A DNA stretch of 62,981 nucleotides from Rubrivivax sp. (GCA_020852865.1 JADYZZ010000004.1:1-62981), one strand, 5' to 3'; numbered from the stretch's first letter, positions 45,638 to 58,565 are shown. The notes: generated by a model not told the origin, from the sequence alone. Translations and numbers: made by a program.

Positions 45638-46693
45638 ATGACTGCAGCCACCCCCGCCTACACGCGCGGCGCCGCGCTCGCCCGGCTGCTGCACGAGCGC
45701 ATCGTCGTCATCGACGGCGCCATGGGCACGATGCTCCAGGGCCTCGCGCTCGGCGAAGCCGACTTCCGCGGCGAGCGCTTCAAGGACCATCCGAAGGACC
45801 TCGGAGGCAACAACGACCTGCTGTCGCTGACGCGCCCCGAGGCGGTGGCGTCGGTCCACGCCGCCTACCTCGAGGCGGGCGCCGACATCATCGAGACCAA
45901 CACCTTCGGCGCCACCTCGATCGCGCAGGAGGACTATGGCCTGGCGCCGCTGGCGCGCGAGATGAACGTGGCGGCGGCGCGCATCGCGCGGCGCGAGGCC
46001 GAGCGCTTCGCCGCACCCGCGCGACCGCGCTTCGTCGCCGGCGCGATCGGTCCGACGCCACGCACGGCCAGCATCAGCCCCGACGTCGCCGACCCGGGCG
46101 CGCGCAACATCCGCTTCGACCAGCTGCGCGACGCCTACCGCGAGCAGGCCGAGGGCCTGCTCGAAGGCGGCTGCGACCTCTACATCGTCGAGACGATCTT
46201 CGACACGCTCAACGCTAAGGCGGCGATCTTCGCGCTCGACGAGCTGATGGAGGCCAGCGGCGAGCGGCTGCCGGTGATCGTCTCGGGCACCGTCACCGAC
46301 GCCTCGGGCCGCATCCTGAGCGGCCAGACGGTGGCCGCGTTCTGGCACAGCGTGCGCCACGCGCGGCCGCTGGCGGTGGGCCTGAACTGCGCGCTCGGCG
46401 CGGCGATGATGCGGCCCTACATCGAGGAGCTGGGCAAGGCGGCGGCCGACACCTGGGTGAGTTGCTACCCCAACGCCGGCCTGCCCAACCCGATGAGCGA
46501 GACCGGTTTCGACGAGACGCCCGAAGTCACCGGCGCGCTGCTCGAGGAGTTCGCCCGAAGCGGGCTGCTCAACATCGCGGGCGGCTGCTGCGGCACGACG
46601 CCGGCGCACATCGCCGAGATCGCGCGCCGCGTCTCGCCGTACCGGCCGCGCCGGCGCGGCGAGCCGATCCTCACTTCGCTGCTGGCGGCCTGA
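45638..46693 (+). CDS. metH: Homocysteine S-methyltransferase half of split MetH
   Basis: This 351-residue protein corresponds only to the homocysteine-binding barrel of cobalamin-dependent methionine synthase: [30 protein letters not shown] and the zinc ligands in GGCCGTTP. The folate, cobalamin and reactivation domains are missing. In Burkholderiales, MetH is commonly split in two, with the second gene usually adjacent. Here the next gene converges from the other strand, so the partner must be elsewhere. Confidence 0.92.
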   Translation: MTAATPAYTRGAALARLLHERIVVIDGAMGTMLQGLALGEADFRGERFKDHPKDLGGNNDLLSLTRPEAVASVHAAYLEAGADIIETNTFGATSIAQEDYGLAPLAREMNVAAARIARREAERFAAPARPRFVAGAIGPTPRTASISPDVADPGARNIRFDQLRDAYREQAEGLLEGGCDLYIVETIFDTLNAKAAIFALDELMEASGERLPVIVSGTVTDASGRILSGQTVAAFWHSVRHARPLAVGLNCALGAAMMRPYIEELGKAAADTWVSCYPNAGLPNPMSETGFDETPEVTGALLEEFARSGLLNIAGGCCGTTPAHIAEIARRVSPYRPRRRGEPILTSLLAA

Positions 46694-46825
46694 GCGGCAC
46701 GGGCGGCGGCCGCCGCCCTCCATGTCCGTTCGGGCCGACCGGGTGCGCGGGGCGTGCATCGGCGCGTGCATCGGCGCGTGCCGCCGCTCCGGGCGCTGCG
46801 GTCCGCAGCGGGCGCAGGCGCAGGC

Positions 46826-48022
46826 TCAGCGCAGATTGCCGGTGTGCCCGAGCGAATAGCGCCCGGGCAGCGGCCAGACGGCCAGGCCGTGCGGCTCGGC
46901 GCCGACCTTGACCTGGCGCACCGCGCCGCCGGCGGTGTCGAAGCGGTAGACGACGTCGTCGTAGCGGCCGGCCAGCCACAGGTAGCGGCCGTCGGCGCTG
47001 ACATTGCCCATGTCCGGGCTGCCGCCGCCCGGGATGCCCCAGCGCGCGACCACCTTCTCGCTCGCGAAGTCGATCACCGCGACGCCGCCCGAGCCGTTGC
47101 GCGCGCCGTGGATGCGGTGCGTGCCGCGGTTGATCGCGTACAGCCGGCGCCCGTCGCGGCTCGGGTACAGGCCATGCGTGCCGATGCCTGCGGCGATGAA
47201 GCCGACCTGGGTGAACGAGGCCGCGTCGATGACATGCACGCCGTCGGCGTGCATGTCGGCGATGTAGAAGCGCCGGCCGTCGGGTGCGATGCGCACGTCC
47301 TGCGGCATGCCCTTGGCCGCCGTGCACAGCTCGGTCGGTCCCGGTTCCCACACCTTGCCGGGCGCCAGCCGCGGGCCTTCCTTGAAGCGCGTGTCGGGCA
47401 TCCTGAGCCGCAGGTAGCCGGCCACCTTGCGCCCGGCCAGATCGATCTTGGCGACGCTGCCGCTGAACTCGCAGGTGAAGACCGCGTAGCTGCCGTCGGC
47501 CGCGAAGTCGGCGTGGTTGATGCCGGCGCAGCCGGGAACCTCGATCGCGTACTGCAGCGCCATCGTCTTCGGATCGCGGAAGTCGAGCCGCTTGCGCGCC
47601 TCGGCGACGACGATGGCCGACTTGCCGTCGGGCGTGAAGTACAGGTTGTACGGGTCATCGACCGCAACCGCCGCACCCGGCTTGCCGCTGCGCGGGTCGA
47701 TCGGCGTCAGGCTGCCGTCGGTGCGGCCCTCGGCGTTGTTGGTCACCCACAGCGTGCGCAGATCCCAGGAAGGGACGATGTGCTGCGGGCTGCGGCCGAC
47801 CTTGAAACGGTCGACGACCTTCATGGTCGCCGGGTCGACGACGCTCACGTCGTTGGAGCGCAGGTTGGGCACGTAGACGCGCTCGAGGTCGCCCTTGACG
47901 GCGTCGGCGAGCTGGTTGGCGCCGGCAGCCGAGTAGACGTCGAGCGGCGCCTGCGCGCCGGCCGCTGCGGCCAGCGCAAGGCCGAGTGCCGCGATGGCGA
48001 CGACGGAAGGGTTCGATGGCAT
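46826..48022 (-). CDS. Secreted YVTN-type beta-propeller protein
   Basis: This 398-residue protein has a signal peptide ending AAAGAQA. Propeller blades are recognised by RVYVPNLRSNDVSVVDPATMKVV, TLWVTNNAEG, NLYFTPDGK and RRLYAINRGTHRI. Such propellers bind ligands or other proteins in the periplasm and frequently accompany quinoprotein systems. It lies 64 bp downstream of the secreted creatininase gene on the same strand, suggesting joint expression. Confidence 0.86.
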   Translation of the reverse strand: MPSNPSVVAIAALGLALAAAAGAQAPLDVYSAAGANQLADAVKGDLERVYVPNLRSNDVSVVDPATMKVVDRFKVGRSPQHIVPSWDLRTLWVTNNAEGRTDGSLTPIDPRSGKPGAAVAVDDPYNLYFTPDGKSAIVVAEARKRLDFRDPKTMALQYAIEVPGCAGINHADFAADGSYAVFTCEFSGSVAKIDLAGRKVAGYLRLRMPDTRFKEGPRLAPGKVWEPGPTELCTAAKGMPQDVRIAPDGRRFYIADMHADGVHVIDAASFTQVGFIAAGIGTHGLYPSRDGRRLYAINRGTHRIHGARNGSGGVAVIDFASEKVVARWGIPGGGSPDMGNVSADGRYLWLAGRYDDVVYRFDTAGGAVRQVKVGAEPHGLAVWPLPGRYSLGHTGNLR

Positions 48023-48086
48023 GGGTCGAAGCTTCGAGTGAAGGAGGATCGGGGGCCGCGACAACGGGATGCATCCCATCGGCATT

Positions 48087-48884
48087 TCAGCGGCGCACCT
48101 GCGTGCGGATCGCCTGGACCGAGGCGGCGACGATGCGCGCGACGCCTGCGGCGCCGAGCTCGGCGCTGGCCTGCGTCGGATCGCCGCGCACGCCGTCGCG
48201 CTCGCCCTGGAGCGGGATGCGCGCCAGCAGCTCGCGCCGCACCAGCGTCGGGTCGACCGCCAGCGCGAGCGAGGTGTCGAGCAAGCCTGCGTGCTCGCCG
48301 ATCGCCGCCGCGGCGTAGCCCTGCGTCTTCAGCCATGCGGCGAATTCGCCCTGGCCGGCGCGGTAGTACGCGTCCAGCGCATGCACGCGCGCGCCGCCGC
48401 GCGCCGCCCGGCTGCGGTTGAAGCGCGCGGCCACGCGCGCGAGCGCGGCCTGGTAGCCGCCGTGGTCGCCGAGCAGGAAGATGTCGCGCAGTCCGTGCCG
48501 CGCCAGGCTGGCGGCCGTGCCTTCGAGCACCGCCTCGAACGCCGCTTCGGGCACCGAGAGCGTGCCGGCCCAGCGCATGTGCCCGGCCGGCGGATCGATC
48601 GCGCCCTCGGGCACGTAGGCGAGCGTCGGCGCGACCACGGCGTTGCCCAGTTCGTGCGCGATGCGTTCGGCCAGTACCTGCACGCGCCGGTTGTGCTTGC
48701 CCAGCACCATGTGCGCGCCGTTCTGCTCGGTGCCGCCGATCGGGATCAGCGCCGTCGTCGTGCCGGCGGCGACGGCGGCGCGCAGCTCCGGCGAGGTCAT
48801 GCGCTCGAGCTCGACCTCGGCGCCTGCGGCACAGGTCGCGGCCAGTGCCAGCACGAGGCCGAGGCAGCACGAGCGGTTGGTCAT
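48087..48884 (-). CDS. Secreted creatininase family amidohydrolase
   Basis: This 265-residue protein has a signal peptide (LGLVLALAATCAAGAE) before a creatininase domain. Metal-site motifs are IPIGGTEQNGAHM (Glu and His ligands), LGDHGGY and GEHAGLLDTS. Family members are usually cytoplasmic amidohydrolases such as creatininase or mycofactocin MftE, so the exported form is notable. The start ATG at 48884 is preferred; further upstream sequence runs into the palindromic element. Confidence 0.87.
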   Translation of the reverse strand: MTNRSCCLGLVLALAATCAAGAEVELERMTSPELRAAVAAGTTTALIPIGGTEQNGAHMVLGKHNRRVQVLAERIAHELGNAVVAPTLAYVPEGAIDPPAGHMRWAGTLSVPEAAFEAVLEGTAASLARHGLRDIFLLGDHGGYQAALARVAARFNRSRAARGGARVHALDAYYRAGQGEFAAWLKTQGYAAAAIGEHAGLLDTSLALAVDPTLVRRELLARIPLQGERDGVRGDPTQASAELGAAGVARIVAASVQAIRTQVRR

Positions 48885-48957
48885 CGGATTCGGTTGCGCG
48901 GCGTCCGGGCCCGTCGGCGGCACGCGCGCCGGCCGGGCTGCACAGGCTCTCAGGCCA

Positions 48958-49009
48958 GAGCCCGTGAGAGTATGAATCACGCCCGGGATTCATATTTCCA
49001 CAGGCGCTC
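48958..49009. repeat. Palindromic element, copy E
   Basis: This 52-bp element starts GAGCCCGTGAGAGTATGAATC and ends GATTCATATTTCCACAGGCGCTC in shorter segments; arms are inverted with a few mismatches and the loop is CACGCCCGG. It lies between the creatininase start and the kup stop, overlapping the kup stop codon. Confidence 0.75.
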
Positions 49010-50888
49010 AGATCTCGAGCTTGGTGCCGAGCTCGACGATGCGGTTGGTGGGCAGGTGCAGGAAGTCGGCCGCCGCGGCGGCGTTGCGGTGCATGCTGGC
49101 GAAGAGCTTCTCGCGCCACATCGCCATGCCGCCGCCGAAGGTGGGCACCACCGTATCGCGGCTGAGGAAGTAGCTCGTCTCCATCGCGTCGAGCTTGACG
49201 CCGCGGCCGGCCAGCAGCGCCAGCGCCTCGGGCACGTCGGGCTCGTTCTTGAAGCCGAAATGCAGCGTCACCTGCCAGCAGTCGTGGCCGAGCGGCTCGA
49301 TCTCGATGCGCTTGTCGAAGCCGATCCACGGCACCTCGTGCTGCATCACGGTGACGAACAGGTTCTGCTCGTGCAGCACCTTGTTGTGCTTGAGGTTGTG
49401 CAGCAGCGCGAACGGCGTCGAGCCGCGCTCGCTGTGCAGGAAGACGGCGGTGCCGGCCACGCGCTGCGGCGGGCTGACGAAGATCGCCTCGAGGAAGCTG
49501 GCCAGGTCGATCGACTCGCTGCGCAGGCGCTCGCGCATCAGGCGTCGGCCCTGCTTCCAGGTCAGCATCAGCGTGAACAGGGCGCCGCCGATGGCCACCG
49601 GGAACCAGCCGCCTTCGAACAGCTTGACGGCGTTGGCGGCGAAGAAGGAGAAGTCGACGACGAAGAACAGACCCGTCGCGGCCAGGCCGAACGCGAGCGG
49701 CAGGCGCCAGGCGTAGCGCACGACGAAGAAGGTCATGATGGTGGTGATCGTCATGTCGATCGTCACCGCGATGCCGTAGGCCGAGGCGAGCGCGCCCGAC
49801 GAGCCGAACATCACGACGGCAAAGACGACGAAGGCATACAGCGTCCAGTTGACCAGCGGCATGTAGATCTGGCCGGTCTCGCGCACCGAGGTGTGCGTGA
49901 CGCGCAGCCGCGGCAGGTAGCCCAGCTGCACCACCTGTTTGGTCACCGAGTAGGCCGCCGAGATGAGCGCCTGCGAGGCGATGACCGAGGCCGCGGTCGC
50001 CAGCGCCACAAGCGGGAAGCGCGCCCAGGCCGGCGCCATCTCGAAGAACGGATTGCGCACGTTCTCGGGCTGCGCCAGCAGCATCGCGCCCTGGCCGAAG
50101 TAGTTCAGCAGCAGGGCCGGCAGCACGACCGCGAACCAGGCCGCGCGGATCGGGCGCTTGCCGAAGTGGCCGAGGTCGGCGTACAACGCCTCGGCACCGG
50201 TGACGCACAGCACCACCGCGCCCAGCGCCAGGAAGCCGATGCCCGGGTGCCGCAGCATGAAGCCGAGTGCGTGGTGCGGCAGCAGAGCGGCCAGCACCTG
50301 CGGCTGGCGCAGCAGGTGCGGCACGCCGAGCGCGGCGATGGCCACGAACCAGGCCAGCATCAGCGGTCCGAAGAAGCGCCCGACGGTGCCCGAGCCGAAG
50401 CGCTGCGCCGCGAACAGCGCCGTGATCACCGCCAGCGTGACCGGCACGACGAAGCGGTGCAGGCCCGGTGCGGCGACTTCCAGGCCCTCGATCGCCGACA
50501 GCACCGTGATGGCCGGCGTGATCACGCCGTCGCCGTAGAAGATCGCGGTGCCGAAGATGCCCAGCAGCAGCAGCCGCCGGCGCAGCGCCGGGCGTTCACG
50601 CACGGCGCCGGCGGCCAGCGCCAGCATCGCCACCAGGCCGCCCTCGCCGTTGTTGTCGGCGCGCAGGATCAGCGTCACGTACTTCAGGCTGACGATGATG
50701 GTCAGCGTCCAGAACACGAGCGACAGGATGCCCAGCACGTTGTCGGGCGTGAGCGGCACGCGGTCGCGCGCGAACACCTCCTTGAGCGCGTACAGCACGC
50801 TCGTGCCGATGTCGCCGTACACGACCCCGATCGCGCCGAGCGCCAGGGCGGCCAGCGCACGCCCGCGGGGCGCGGCAGCGCGGCTCAC
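49008..50888 (-). CDS. kup: Low-affinity potassium transporter Kup
   Basis: This 626-residue K+ uptake protein has about twelve membrane segments. Diagnostic blocks are [56 protein letters not shown] and [11 protein letters not shown], followed by a C-terminal cytoplasmic domain. Translation begins at a GTG whose GTGA overlaps the gshA stop, indicating coupling. Its stop lies in palindromic copy E. Confidence 0.95.
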   Translation of the reverse strand: MSRAAAPRGRALAALALGAIGVVYGDIGTSVLYALKEVFARDRVPLTPDNVLGILSLVFWTLTIIVSLKYVTLILRADNNGEGGLVAMLALAAGAVRERPALRRRLLLLGIFGTAIFYGDGVITPAITVLSAIEGLEVAAPGLHRFVVPVTLAVITALFAAQRFGSGTVGRFFGPLMLAWFVAIAALGVPHLLRQPQVLAALLPHHALGFMLRHPGIGFLALGAVVLCVTGAEALYADLGHFGKRPIRAAWFAVVLPALLLNYFGQGAMLLAQPENVRNPFFEMAPAWARFPLVALATAASVIASQALISAAYSVTKQVVQLGYLPRLRVTHTSVRETGQIYMPLVNWTLYAFVVFAVVMFGSSGALASAYGIAVTIDMTITTIMTFFVVRYAWRLPLAFGLAATGLFFVVDFSFFAANAVKLFEGGWFPVAIGGALFTLMLTWKQGRRLMRERLRSESIDLASFLEAIFVSPPQRVAGTAVFLHSERGSTPFALLHNLKHNKVLHEQNLFVTVMQHEVPWIGFDKRIEIEPLGHDCWQVTLHFGFKNEPDVPEALALLAGRGVKLDAMETSYFLSRDTVVPTFGGGMAMWREKLFASMHRNAAAAADFLHLPTNRIVELGTKLEI

Positions 50889-52162
50889 TCGTAGCTCTCG
50901 GCGTCGGGGTCGGTGGCTTCGAGCTCGTAGGCCGCGGCCAGCATCGCGAGGCGGCCGACGACGCCGTACATGTAGAAGCGGTTGGGCGCGCTCGCGCCGG
51001 GCTTGACGCCGCGGCGCGGCAGGTGGTGGCTCTCGGCGAAGGCCAGCGGCACGAAGTCCGAGCCCGGCGCGGCCAGGTTCTCGTCGGCACGGCGCCCGGC
51101 GTGCACGCGGTAGTAGCCGCCGATCACGTAGCGGTCGATCATGCACACCACCGGCTCGGCGACGGCGTCGTGGATGCGCTCGTGCGTCGGTACGCCCTCC
51201 TGCGCCAGCATCTCGCGCGCCGTCTGCCCGTCGGCGAAGAGCTGCGCGCGCAGCGCCTGCGCGTCCAGTTCGGCCGCATCGCGCAGCGCGACGATGTTCT
51301 GGCCGTCGCGCCCGGCGTCGGCCTTCAGCACCACGTAGGGCTTGTCGCCGATGCCGTACTCCTTGTGCTTGCGCCGCAGCTTGGCGAGCAGGGCGTCGGC
51401 GCTGGCCGCGAGCGCATCGAGGCCGGTGCCGTCGGCCGCGACGCGGCAGCCGGCGCCCGTCAGCGGCGTGATCAGCCAGGGGTCCATGCCGAGCAGCTTG
51501 GCGAACTTCTTGGCCACTTCCTCGTAGCTCTGGAAGTGGCGCGACTTGCGCCGCACCTCGCAGCCGGCGTGCAGCGGCGGCAGCAGGTACTGCTCGTGCA
51601 GGCCGCGCAGCGCCGGCGGCACGCCGCCGGCGAGTGGGTCGTTCAGCAGCACGGTGCAGGGATCGAAGTTCGCCAGCCCGAGCCGGCGCCGGCGCCGCAC
51701 CAGCGGCTCGAGCTCGAGCGCCTCGCCGTCGGGCAGGATCAGCTGGCGCGGCGCCTTCAGCGCCGGATCGAGCGCGCCGAGCCGCACGTTCAGGCCGGCG
51801 AGCGTGAAGATGCGCACCAGCCGCTGCAGGTGCGCCAGATAGAAGCTGTGGCGGCATTCGGCCGGGATCAGCAGCAGGTTCTTCGCTTCGGGGCAGATCT
51901 TCTCGATGGCGGCCATCGCCGCCTGCACCGCCAGCGGCAGCATCGCCTCGGTCAGATGGTGAAAGCCGTGCGGGAACAGCTCGGTGTCCACCGGCGCGAG
52001 CTTGAAGCCCGCGTTGCGCAGATCGACCGAGGTGTAGAAGGGCGGCGTGTGCTCCATCCACTCGAGGCGGAACCAGCGTTCGATCGCAGGCATCGATTCG
52101 AGGATGCGCGCCTCGAGCTCGTTGATCGGACCGGTGAGCGCGGTGATCAGGTGCGGGACCAT
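50885..52162 (-). CDS. gshA: Glutamate-cysteine ligase
   Basis: This 425-residue enzyme makes gamma-glutamylcysteine from glutamate and cysteine with ATP, the first step of glutathione synthesis. It belongs to the proteobacterial GshA type that resembles ATP-grasp enzymes, recognised by [42 protein letters not shown] and VIGGYYRVH. It precedes kup with overlapping codons and follows amtB with about 100 bp between them. Confidence 0.93.
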   Translation of the reverse strand: MVPHLITALTGPINELEARILESMPAIERWFRLEWMEHTPPFYTSVDLRNAGFKLAPVDTELFPHGFHHLTEAMLPLAVQAAMAAIEKICPEAKNLLLIPAECRHSFYLAHLQRLVRIFTLAGLNVRLGALDPALKAPRQLILPDGEALELEPLVRRRRRLGLANFDPCTVLLNDPLAGGVPPALRGLHEQYLLPPLHAGCEVRRKSRHFQSYEEVAKKFAKLLGMDPWLITPLTGAGCRVAADGTGLDALAASADALLAKLRRKHKEYGIGDKPYVVLKADAGRDGQNIVALRDAAELDAQALRAQLFADGQTAREMLAQEGVPTHERIHDAVAEPVVCMIDRYVIGGYYRVHAGRRADENLAAPGSDFVPLAFAESHHLPRRGVKPGASAPNRFYMYGVVGRLAMLAAAYELEATDPDAESYE

Positions 52163-52260
52163 CGGCGCATTCTAGGAGCCCGCCGCCCGCGCAGGCCGCC
52201 GGCGGCGCCCGGCGCGGGCGGAGCGCGGTGCGCCGCGGGCGACGTCCCGCCGCTGCGGCT

Positions 52261-53775
52261 TCAGCGGTTGTAGGCCGTTTCGCCGTGCGCCGCGATGTCC
52301 AGGCCCTGGCGCTCCTCCTCTGCCGACACGCGCAGGCCGACGGTGAGGTCGACGATCTTGTACGCGAGCGCTGCCACGACGCCGGACCAGACGACGGTCA
52401 GCAGCACGCCCTTGCCCTGCAGCAGCAACTGCTCGAACACGCCGCGGCTGCCCACCGCGGCCGTGACCCAGTCGGTGACGAGGCCGGGGCCGCCGAGCCC
52501 CTGGTTGTTGAACACGCCGGTCAGCAGCGCGCCGACGATGCCGCCCACGCCGTGCACGCCGAAGACGTCGAGCGAGTCGTCGGCACCGAGGAGGCGCTTC
52601 AGGCCATTGACGCCCCACAGGCACAGCAGCCCGGCCGCGGTGCCGATGACCAGGGCGCCGACGATGCCGACGTTGCCGGCGGCCGGCGTGATGGCGACGA
52701 GGCCGGCCACGGCGCCCGAGGCGGCGCCCAGCATCGAGGCCTTGCCGCGTGCGAGCGCCTCGCCGGCGCACCAGGCCAGCACCGCCGCGGCCGGCGCCGA
52801 CAGCGTGTTGAGGAAGGCGAGGGCGGCGCTGCCGCCGGCCTCGAGCGCCGAGCCGGCGTTGAAGCCGAACCAGCCCACCCACAGCAGCGAGGCGCCGACC
52901 ATCGTGAGCGGCAGGCTGTGCGGCGCCATCGCCTCCTTGCCGTAGCCGATGCGCTGGCCCGACAGGTACGCACCCACGAGGCCGGCCACGGCGGCGTTGA
53001 TGTGCACCACGGTGCCGCCGGCGAAGTCGAGCACGCCCCACTGCCACACCAGGCCGGCCCGGGCGTCCAGAGCGGCGGCGACCTCGCGTCCGGTGTAGGC
53101 GTCGGGGCCGGCCCAGAACCACACCATGTGCGCCAGCGGCAGGTAGGCGAACGTGAACCACAGGACCATGAACAGCAGCACCGCGCCGAAGCGGATGCGC
53201 TCGGCGAAGGCGCCGACGATCAGCGCACAGGTGAGGGCCGCGAAAGTGCCCTGGAAGGCGACGAACACGAGCTCCGGGATGACCACGCCCTTGCTGAAGG
53301 TGGCGGCGTTGGCGAAGGTGCCGCTTGCCGGGTCGAACAGGCCCGCGAGGAAGAGCCGCCCGAAACCGCCGACGAAGGCATTGCCCTCGCTGAACGCCAG
53401 GCTGTAGCCGTAGACGATCCACAGCACGACGACGAGCGCGAAGGTGACGAACACCTGCATCAGCACCGACAGCATGTTCTTGCTGCGCACGAGGCCGCCG
53501 TAAAACAGCGCCAGGCCGGGCAGGGCCATCATGATGACCAGCAGCGTCGACAGCAGCATCCAGCTGACGTCGCCCTTGTGGGGCACGGGGGTGGAGGCAG
53601 CCGCGACGGCAGGCGATGCAGCGCTTGCGGCCGGCGTCGCGGCGGGTGTGGCCTCGGCGGGTGTGGCCTCGGCGGGTGTGGCCGCGGCGGCCGCTGCGGA
53701 GCTCTGGGCCAGCGCGTGCGCGCCCGGGCCCAGCAGCGCCAACCCGAGCGCGACAAGGGTGAGGAGTCTGTTCAT
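52261..53775 (-). CDS. amtB: Ammonium transporter AmtB
   Basis: This 504-residue protein has a signal peptide, then an Ala/Thr/Pro linker with two 15-bp repeats (TPAEA), then eleven membrane segments. Amt signatures are [33 protein letters not shown] (first pore His), [10 protein letters not shown] and [15 protein letters not shown] (second His). It conducts ammonium as a trimer and is blocked by GlnK. It lies 67 bp after glnK in the same transcription unit. Confidence 0.96.
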   Translation of the reverse strand: MNRLLTLVALGLALLGPGAHALAQSSAAAAAATPAEATPAEATPAATPAASAASPAVAAASTPVPHKGDVSWMLLSTLLVIMMALPGLALFYGGLVRSKNMLSVLMQVFVTFALVVVLWIVYGYSLAFSEGNAFVGGFGRLFLAGLFDPASGTFANAATFSKGVVIPELVFVAFQGTFAALTCALIVGAFAERIRFGAVLLFMVLWFTFAYLPLAHMVWFWAGPDAYTGREVAAALDARAGLVWQWGVLDFAGGTVVHINAAVAGLVGAYLSGQRIGYGKEAMAPHSLPLTMVGASLLWVGWFGFNAGSALEAGGSAALAFLNTLSAPAAAVLAWCAGEALARGKASMLGAASGAVAGLVAITPAAGNVGIVGALVIGTAAGLLCLWGVNGLKRLLGADDSLDVFGVHGVGGIVGALLTGVFNNQGLGGPGLVTDWVTAAVGSRGVFEQLLLQGKGVLLTVVWSGVVAALAYKIVDLTVGLRVSAEEERQGLDIAAHGETAYNR

Positions 53776-53842
53776 GAAAGGGCTCGCGGGAGGAAGGCCT
53801 GACGGGGGGTGTCGCTGCGGGCGCAGGCCCGCCGGCACGCGC

Positions 53843-54196
<354 letters not shown>

Positions 54197-54445
54197 TCAG
54201 GCATTGCTCTCGGCGCCGCCGCCGCCCCTGACCCACCTGATCGGCGAGGCCCCGACACCGGCGTCGACGCCGCCGCGGCTGTCGTCGATGCCGCTGTGGA
54301 CGCCGGGCTTCGGGCGCGACTGCCAGAGGCCGCGGCAGCGGTGGTGGGAGACCGCGCCGACGTTGGGCGCGAGGGCGGCCCGCGCGACGCCCGGCAGTGG
54401 GGTGAGGGTGGTGGCGAGCGCGCGGCCGAAGAACGGTCGGTTCAC
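54197..54445 (-). pseudogene. TorF family porin remnant
   Basis: In Burkholderiales a TorF-family putative porin gene commonly precedes glnK-amtB. Here an 82-codon frame with GTG start at 54445 retains a degraded version of that protein's beginning. An N-terminal RALATTLTPLPGVARAALA leader-like piece is followed by NVGAVSHHRCRGLWQSRPKP and GIDDSRGG, which parallel the TorF pattern NVGxxSdYrfRGxxQSxxKP then GxDYxhxxG. The rest of the ~230-residue barrel is missing. It is the first frame after the sigma54 promoter. An unrelated small gene is the alternative. Confidence 0.6.
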
Positions 54446-54493
54446 GACGAGGGCTCCTTCGAATCGGGGGCGAGACGGTTCGGAGCCTGCATA

Positions 54494-54509
54494 CGCAGCT
54501 TCCATGCCA
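54494..54509 (-). promoter_or_regulatory. Sigma54 promoter for torF remnant-glnK-amtB
   Basis: On the minus strand TGGCAT, five bases, CTGCG gives the GG-N10-GC core of a sigma54 (RpoN) promoter. Predicted transcription start is near 54483, about 40 bp ahead of the torF remnant. Two NtrC-like sites lie about 100 and 130 bp upstream of that start. Confidence 0.7.
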
Positions 54510-54576
54510 TCTGCGATGAGGCGCACGAAGAGCGTGTCTGCCTCGGGCGCCGGGCTTGTCGCGGCGTCGTGCCGGC

Positions 54577-54619
54577 GCACCAATCGGGTGATTCGCGATC
54601 GGCCGCACCAGCGTGGTGC
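54577..54619 (-). promoter_or_regulatory. NtrC enhancer sites
   Basis: A perfect NtrC-type dyad, GCACCA-N3-TGGTGC, lies at 54605-54619. A weaker copy, GCACCA-N3-GGGTGA, lies at 54577-54591, 28 bp away centre to centre. Paired sites with this spacing and distance match classical NtrC enhancers. Confidence 0.72.
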
Positions 54620-54683
54620 GGGCGCGCGCGTGCGCGGCGCCTGCAAGGGGCGGGCAGAATCGGCATCCAGGGAGGTCCGTGGC

Positions 54684-56201
54684 ATGGCGCTGGCAGTGGT
54701 GCGAAGCCGCTCGCTCGACGGCCTGGAGGCGCCGACGGTTCACGTCGAGGTGCAACTGGCCAACGGGCTGCCGAGCTTCACGCTGGTGGGGCTCGCCGAC
54801 ACCGAAGTGAAGGAGTCGCGCGAGCGCGTGCGCGCGGCGCTGCAGCAAAGCGGCTTCGCCTTCCCGCACAACAAGCGCATCACGGTCAATCTGGCGCCGG
54901 CCGAGCTGCCCAAGGAATCGGGGCGCTTCGATCTGCCGATCGCGCTCGGGCTGCTGGCTGCCGACGGCCAACTCGACGCGGCGCGGCTGGCCGAGGCCGA
55001 GTTCGCCGGCGAGCTGTCGCTGGCCGGCGAGTTGCGTCCGGTGCGCGGCGCGCTGGCGCTGGCGCTGGCCGCGCGGCGCGACCGCGATGCGCGCATGCTG
55101 GTGCTGCCGCGTGCGAGCGCGGCCGTGGCGGCGCAGGTGCAGGGTCTGGACGTGCGCGGCGCCGACACGCTGGCGCAGGTCGTGGCCGCGCTCTGCGCGG
55201 GCGCCGCGGCGCAGCCGCTGCCGCCGGCCCGCCCCGGGCCGCGCGTCGGCGCACATCACGACGCGGGCGACCTGCGCGACGTCAAGGGCCAGAGCGCGGC
55301 CAAGCGTGCGCTCGAGATCGCGGCAGCCGGCGCGCACAGCCTGCTGCTCGTCGGTCCGCCCGGCACCGGCAAGTCGATGCTCGCGCAGCGCCTGGCCGGG
55401 CTGTTGCCGCCCTTGTCAGAGGACGAAGCGCTGGAGAGCGCCGCGCTGCTCGGCCTGGCGGCCGACGACGTCGCCTTCGGCGCGCGGCCGCTGCGCACGC
55501 CGCACCACACTGCGAGCGCGGTCGCGCTGGTGGGCGGCGGCGCGCCGCCGCGGCCGGGCGAGATCTCGCTGGCGCACGGCGGGGTGCTCTTCCTCGACGA
55601 GGTGCCGGAGTTCCCGCGCGCGGCGCTGGAGGCGCTGCGCGAGCCGCTCGAGAGCGGCTGCATCACGATCGCGCGGGCCGCGCGCCGGGCCACGTTTCCG
55701 GCGCGCTTCCAGCTCGTGGCGGCGATGAATCCCTGTCCCTGCGGCTGGCTCGGCGCGCCGCCGGCGACCGGCCGCTCCTGCCGCTGCACGCCCGAAGCCG
55801 TGGCCCGCTATCAGGGCCGGCTGTCGGGGCCGCTGCTCGATCGCATCGACTTGCAGGTCGAGGTGCTGGCGGCGCGTCCGGACGAACTGCTGGCCGCGCC
55901 GCAGGGCGAACCGAGCGCGGTGGTGGCCGAGCGCGTCGCGCAGGCCCGTGCGCGCCAGCTGGCGCGTCAGGGCACGACCAACGCCGCGCTCGACGCCGCC
56001 GGCGTCGACGCGCAGGCGGCGCTCGATGCCGCCGCCGTGGACTTCGTGCGCCAGGCCGCGGCGCGGCTGGGCTGGTCGGGCCGACGCCTGCACCGCGCGT
56101 TGAAGGTGGCGCGCACGATCGCCGACCTGGCCGGCGCGGATCGCGTCAGCGTCGCGCACATCGCCGAAGCCTTGCAGTCGCAGCGCGTGCTCGGCGCTTG
56201 A
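54684..56201 (+). CDS. comM: YifB/ComM family Mg-chelatase-like AAA ATPase
   Basis: This 505-residue protein has an N-terminal Lon-protease-like fold domain (ANGLPSFTLVGLADTEVKESRERVRAAL) and a central Mg-chelatase AAA domain with Walker A GPPGTGKS and Walker B GGVLFLDEVPEF. A zinc-like cluster NPCPCG...CRC follows. ComM promotes branch migration of incoming DNA during natural transformation in other bacteria. Start ATG 54684 has GGAGG 8 nt upstream. It diverges from the glnK operon. Confidence 0.92.
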   Translation: MALAVVRSRSLDGLEAPTVHVEVQLANGLPSFTLVGLADTEVKESRERVRAALQQSGFAFPHNKRITVNLAPAELPKESGRFDLPIALGLLAADGQLDAARLAEAEFAGELSLAGELRPVRGALALALAARRDRDARMLVLPRASAAVAAQVQGLDVRGADTLAQVVAALCAGAAAQPLPPARPGPRVGAHHDAGDLRDVKGQSAAKRALEIAAAGAHSLLLVGPPGTGKSMLAQRLAGLLPPLSEDEALESAALLGLAADDVAFGARPLRTPHHTASAVALVGGGAPPRPGEISLAHGGVLFLDEVPEFPRAALEALREPLESGCITIARAARRATFPARFQLVAAMNPCPCGWLGAPPATGRSCRCTPEAVARYQGRLSGPLLDRIDLQVEVLAARPDELLAAPQGEPSAVVAERVAQARARQLARQGTTNAALDAAGVDAQAALDAAAVDFVRQAAARLGWSGRRLHRALKVARTIADLAGADRVSVAHIAEALQSQRVLGA

Positions 56202-56312
56202 TCGGCGCGGCCTGCCCGGCGCGCGCACGCTGGCGAGGCGGGCAGGGTTGTCGGGCGATGCATCGGGCGATCGGTCGGGCGCGGGGCGCTGCGCGCGTTC
56301 GCGCGCGCCGCG

Positions 56313-58370
<2,058 letters not shown>

Positions 58371-58468
58371 GGGCTCCGTCCCCAGCCGGTTCGCAACCGA
58401 GGATTCACCTTCATTTCTGGCCGCAACCCACTGATCACAAAGCACTTTTGGCGCTGTCGACGATTTCT

Positions 58469-58477
58469 GTGGATAAC
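58469..58477 (-). promoter_or_regulatory. DnaA box
   Basis: TGTGGATAA, the reverse complement of the consensus DnaA box TTATCCACA. One exact copy in an AT-richer stretch about 100 bp upstream of priA. It could tie priA expression to DnaA; an origin is not suggested because no cluster of boxes is seen. Confidence 0.5.
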
Positions 58478-58565
58478 ATTGTGGGCAGCCTGCGGCAAGC
58501 GCCGCCAAGTCCTTGATTTCGCTCGCGCACCGGCTTTCTGCTCATCGCCGCCGCATCGAAGGTAC

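Noticed and set aside
46707..46724. GGCGGCGGCCGCCGCC palindrome as terminator between metH and the propeller gene
   Set aside because: It has no loop or T-run; simple GC repeats of this kind are common here.
54446..54683. ubiK accessory gene expected between torF and yifB
   Set aside because: I translated this gap and saw no BMFP-type coiled-coil protein.
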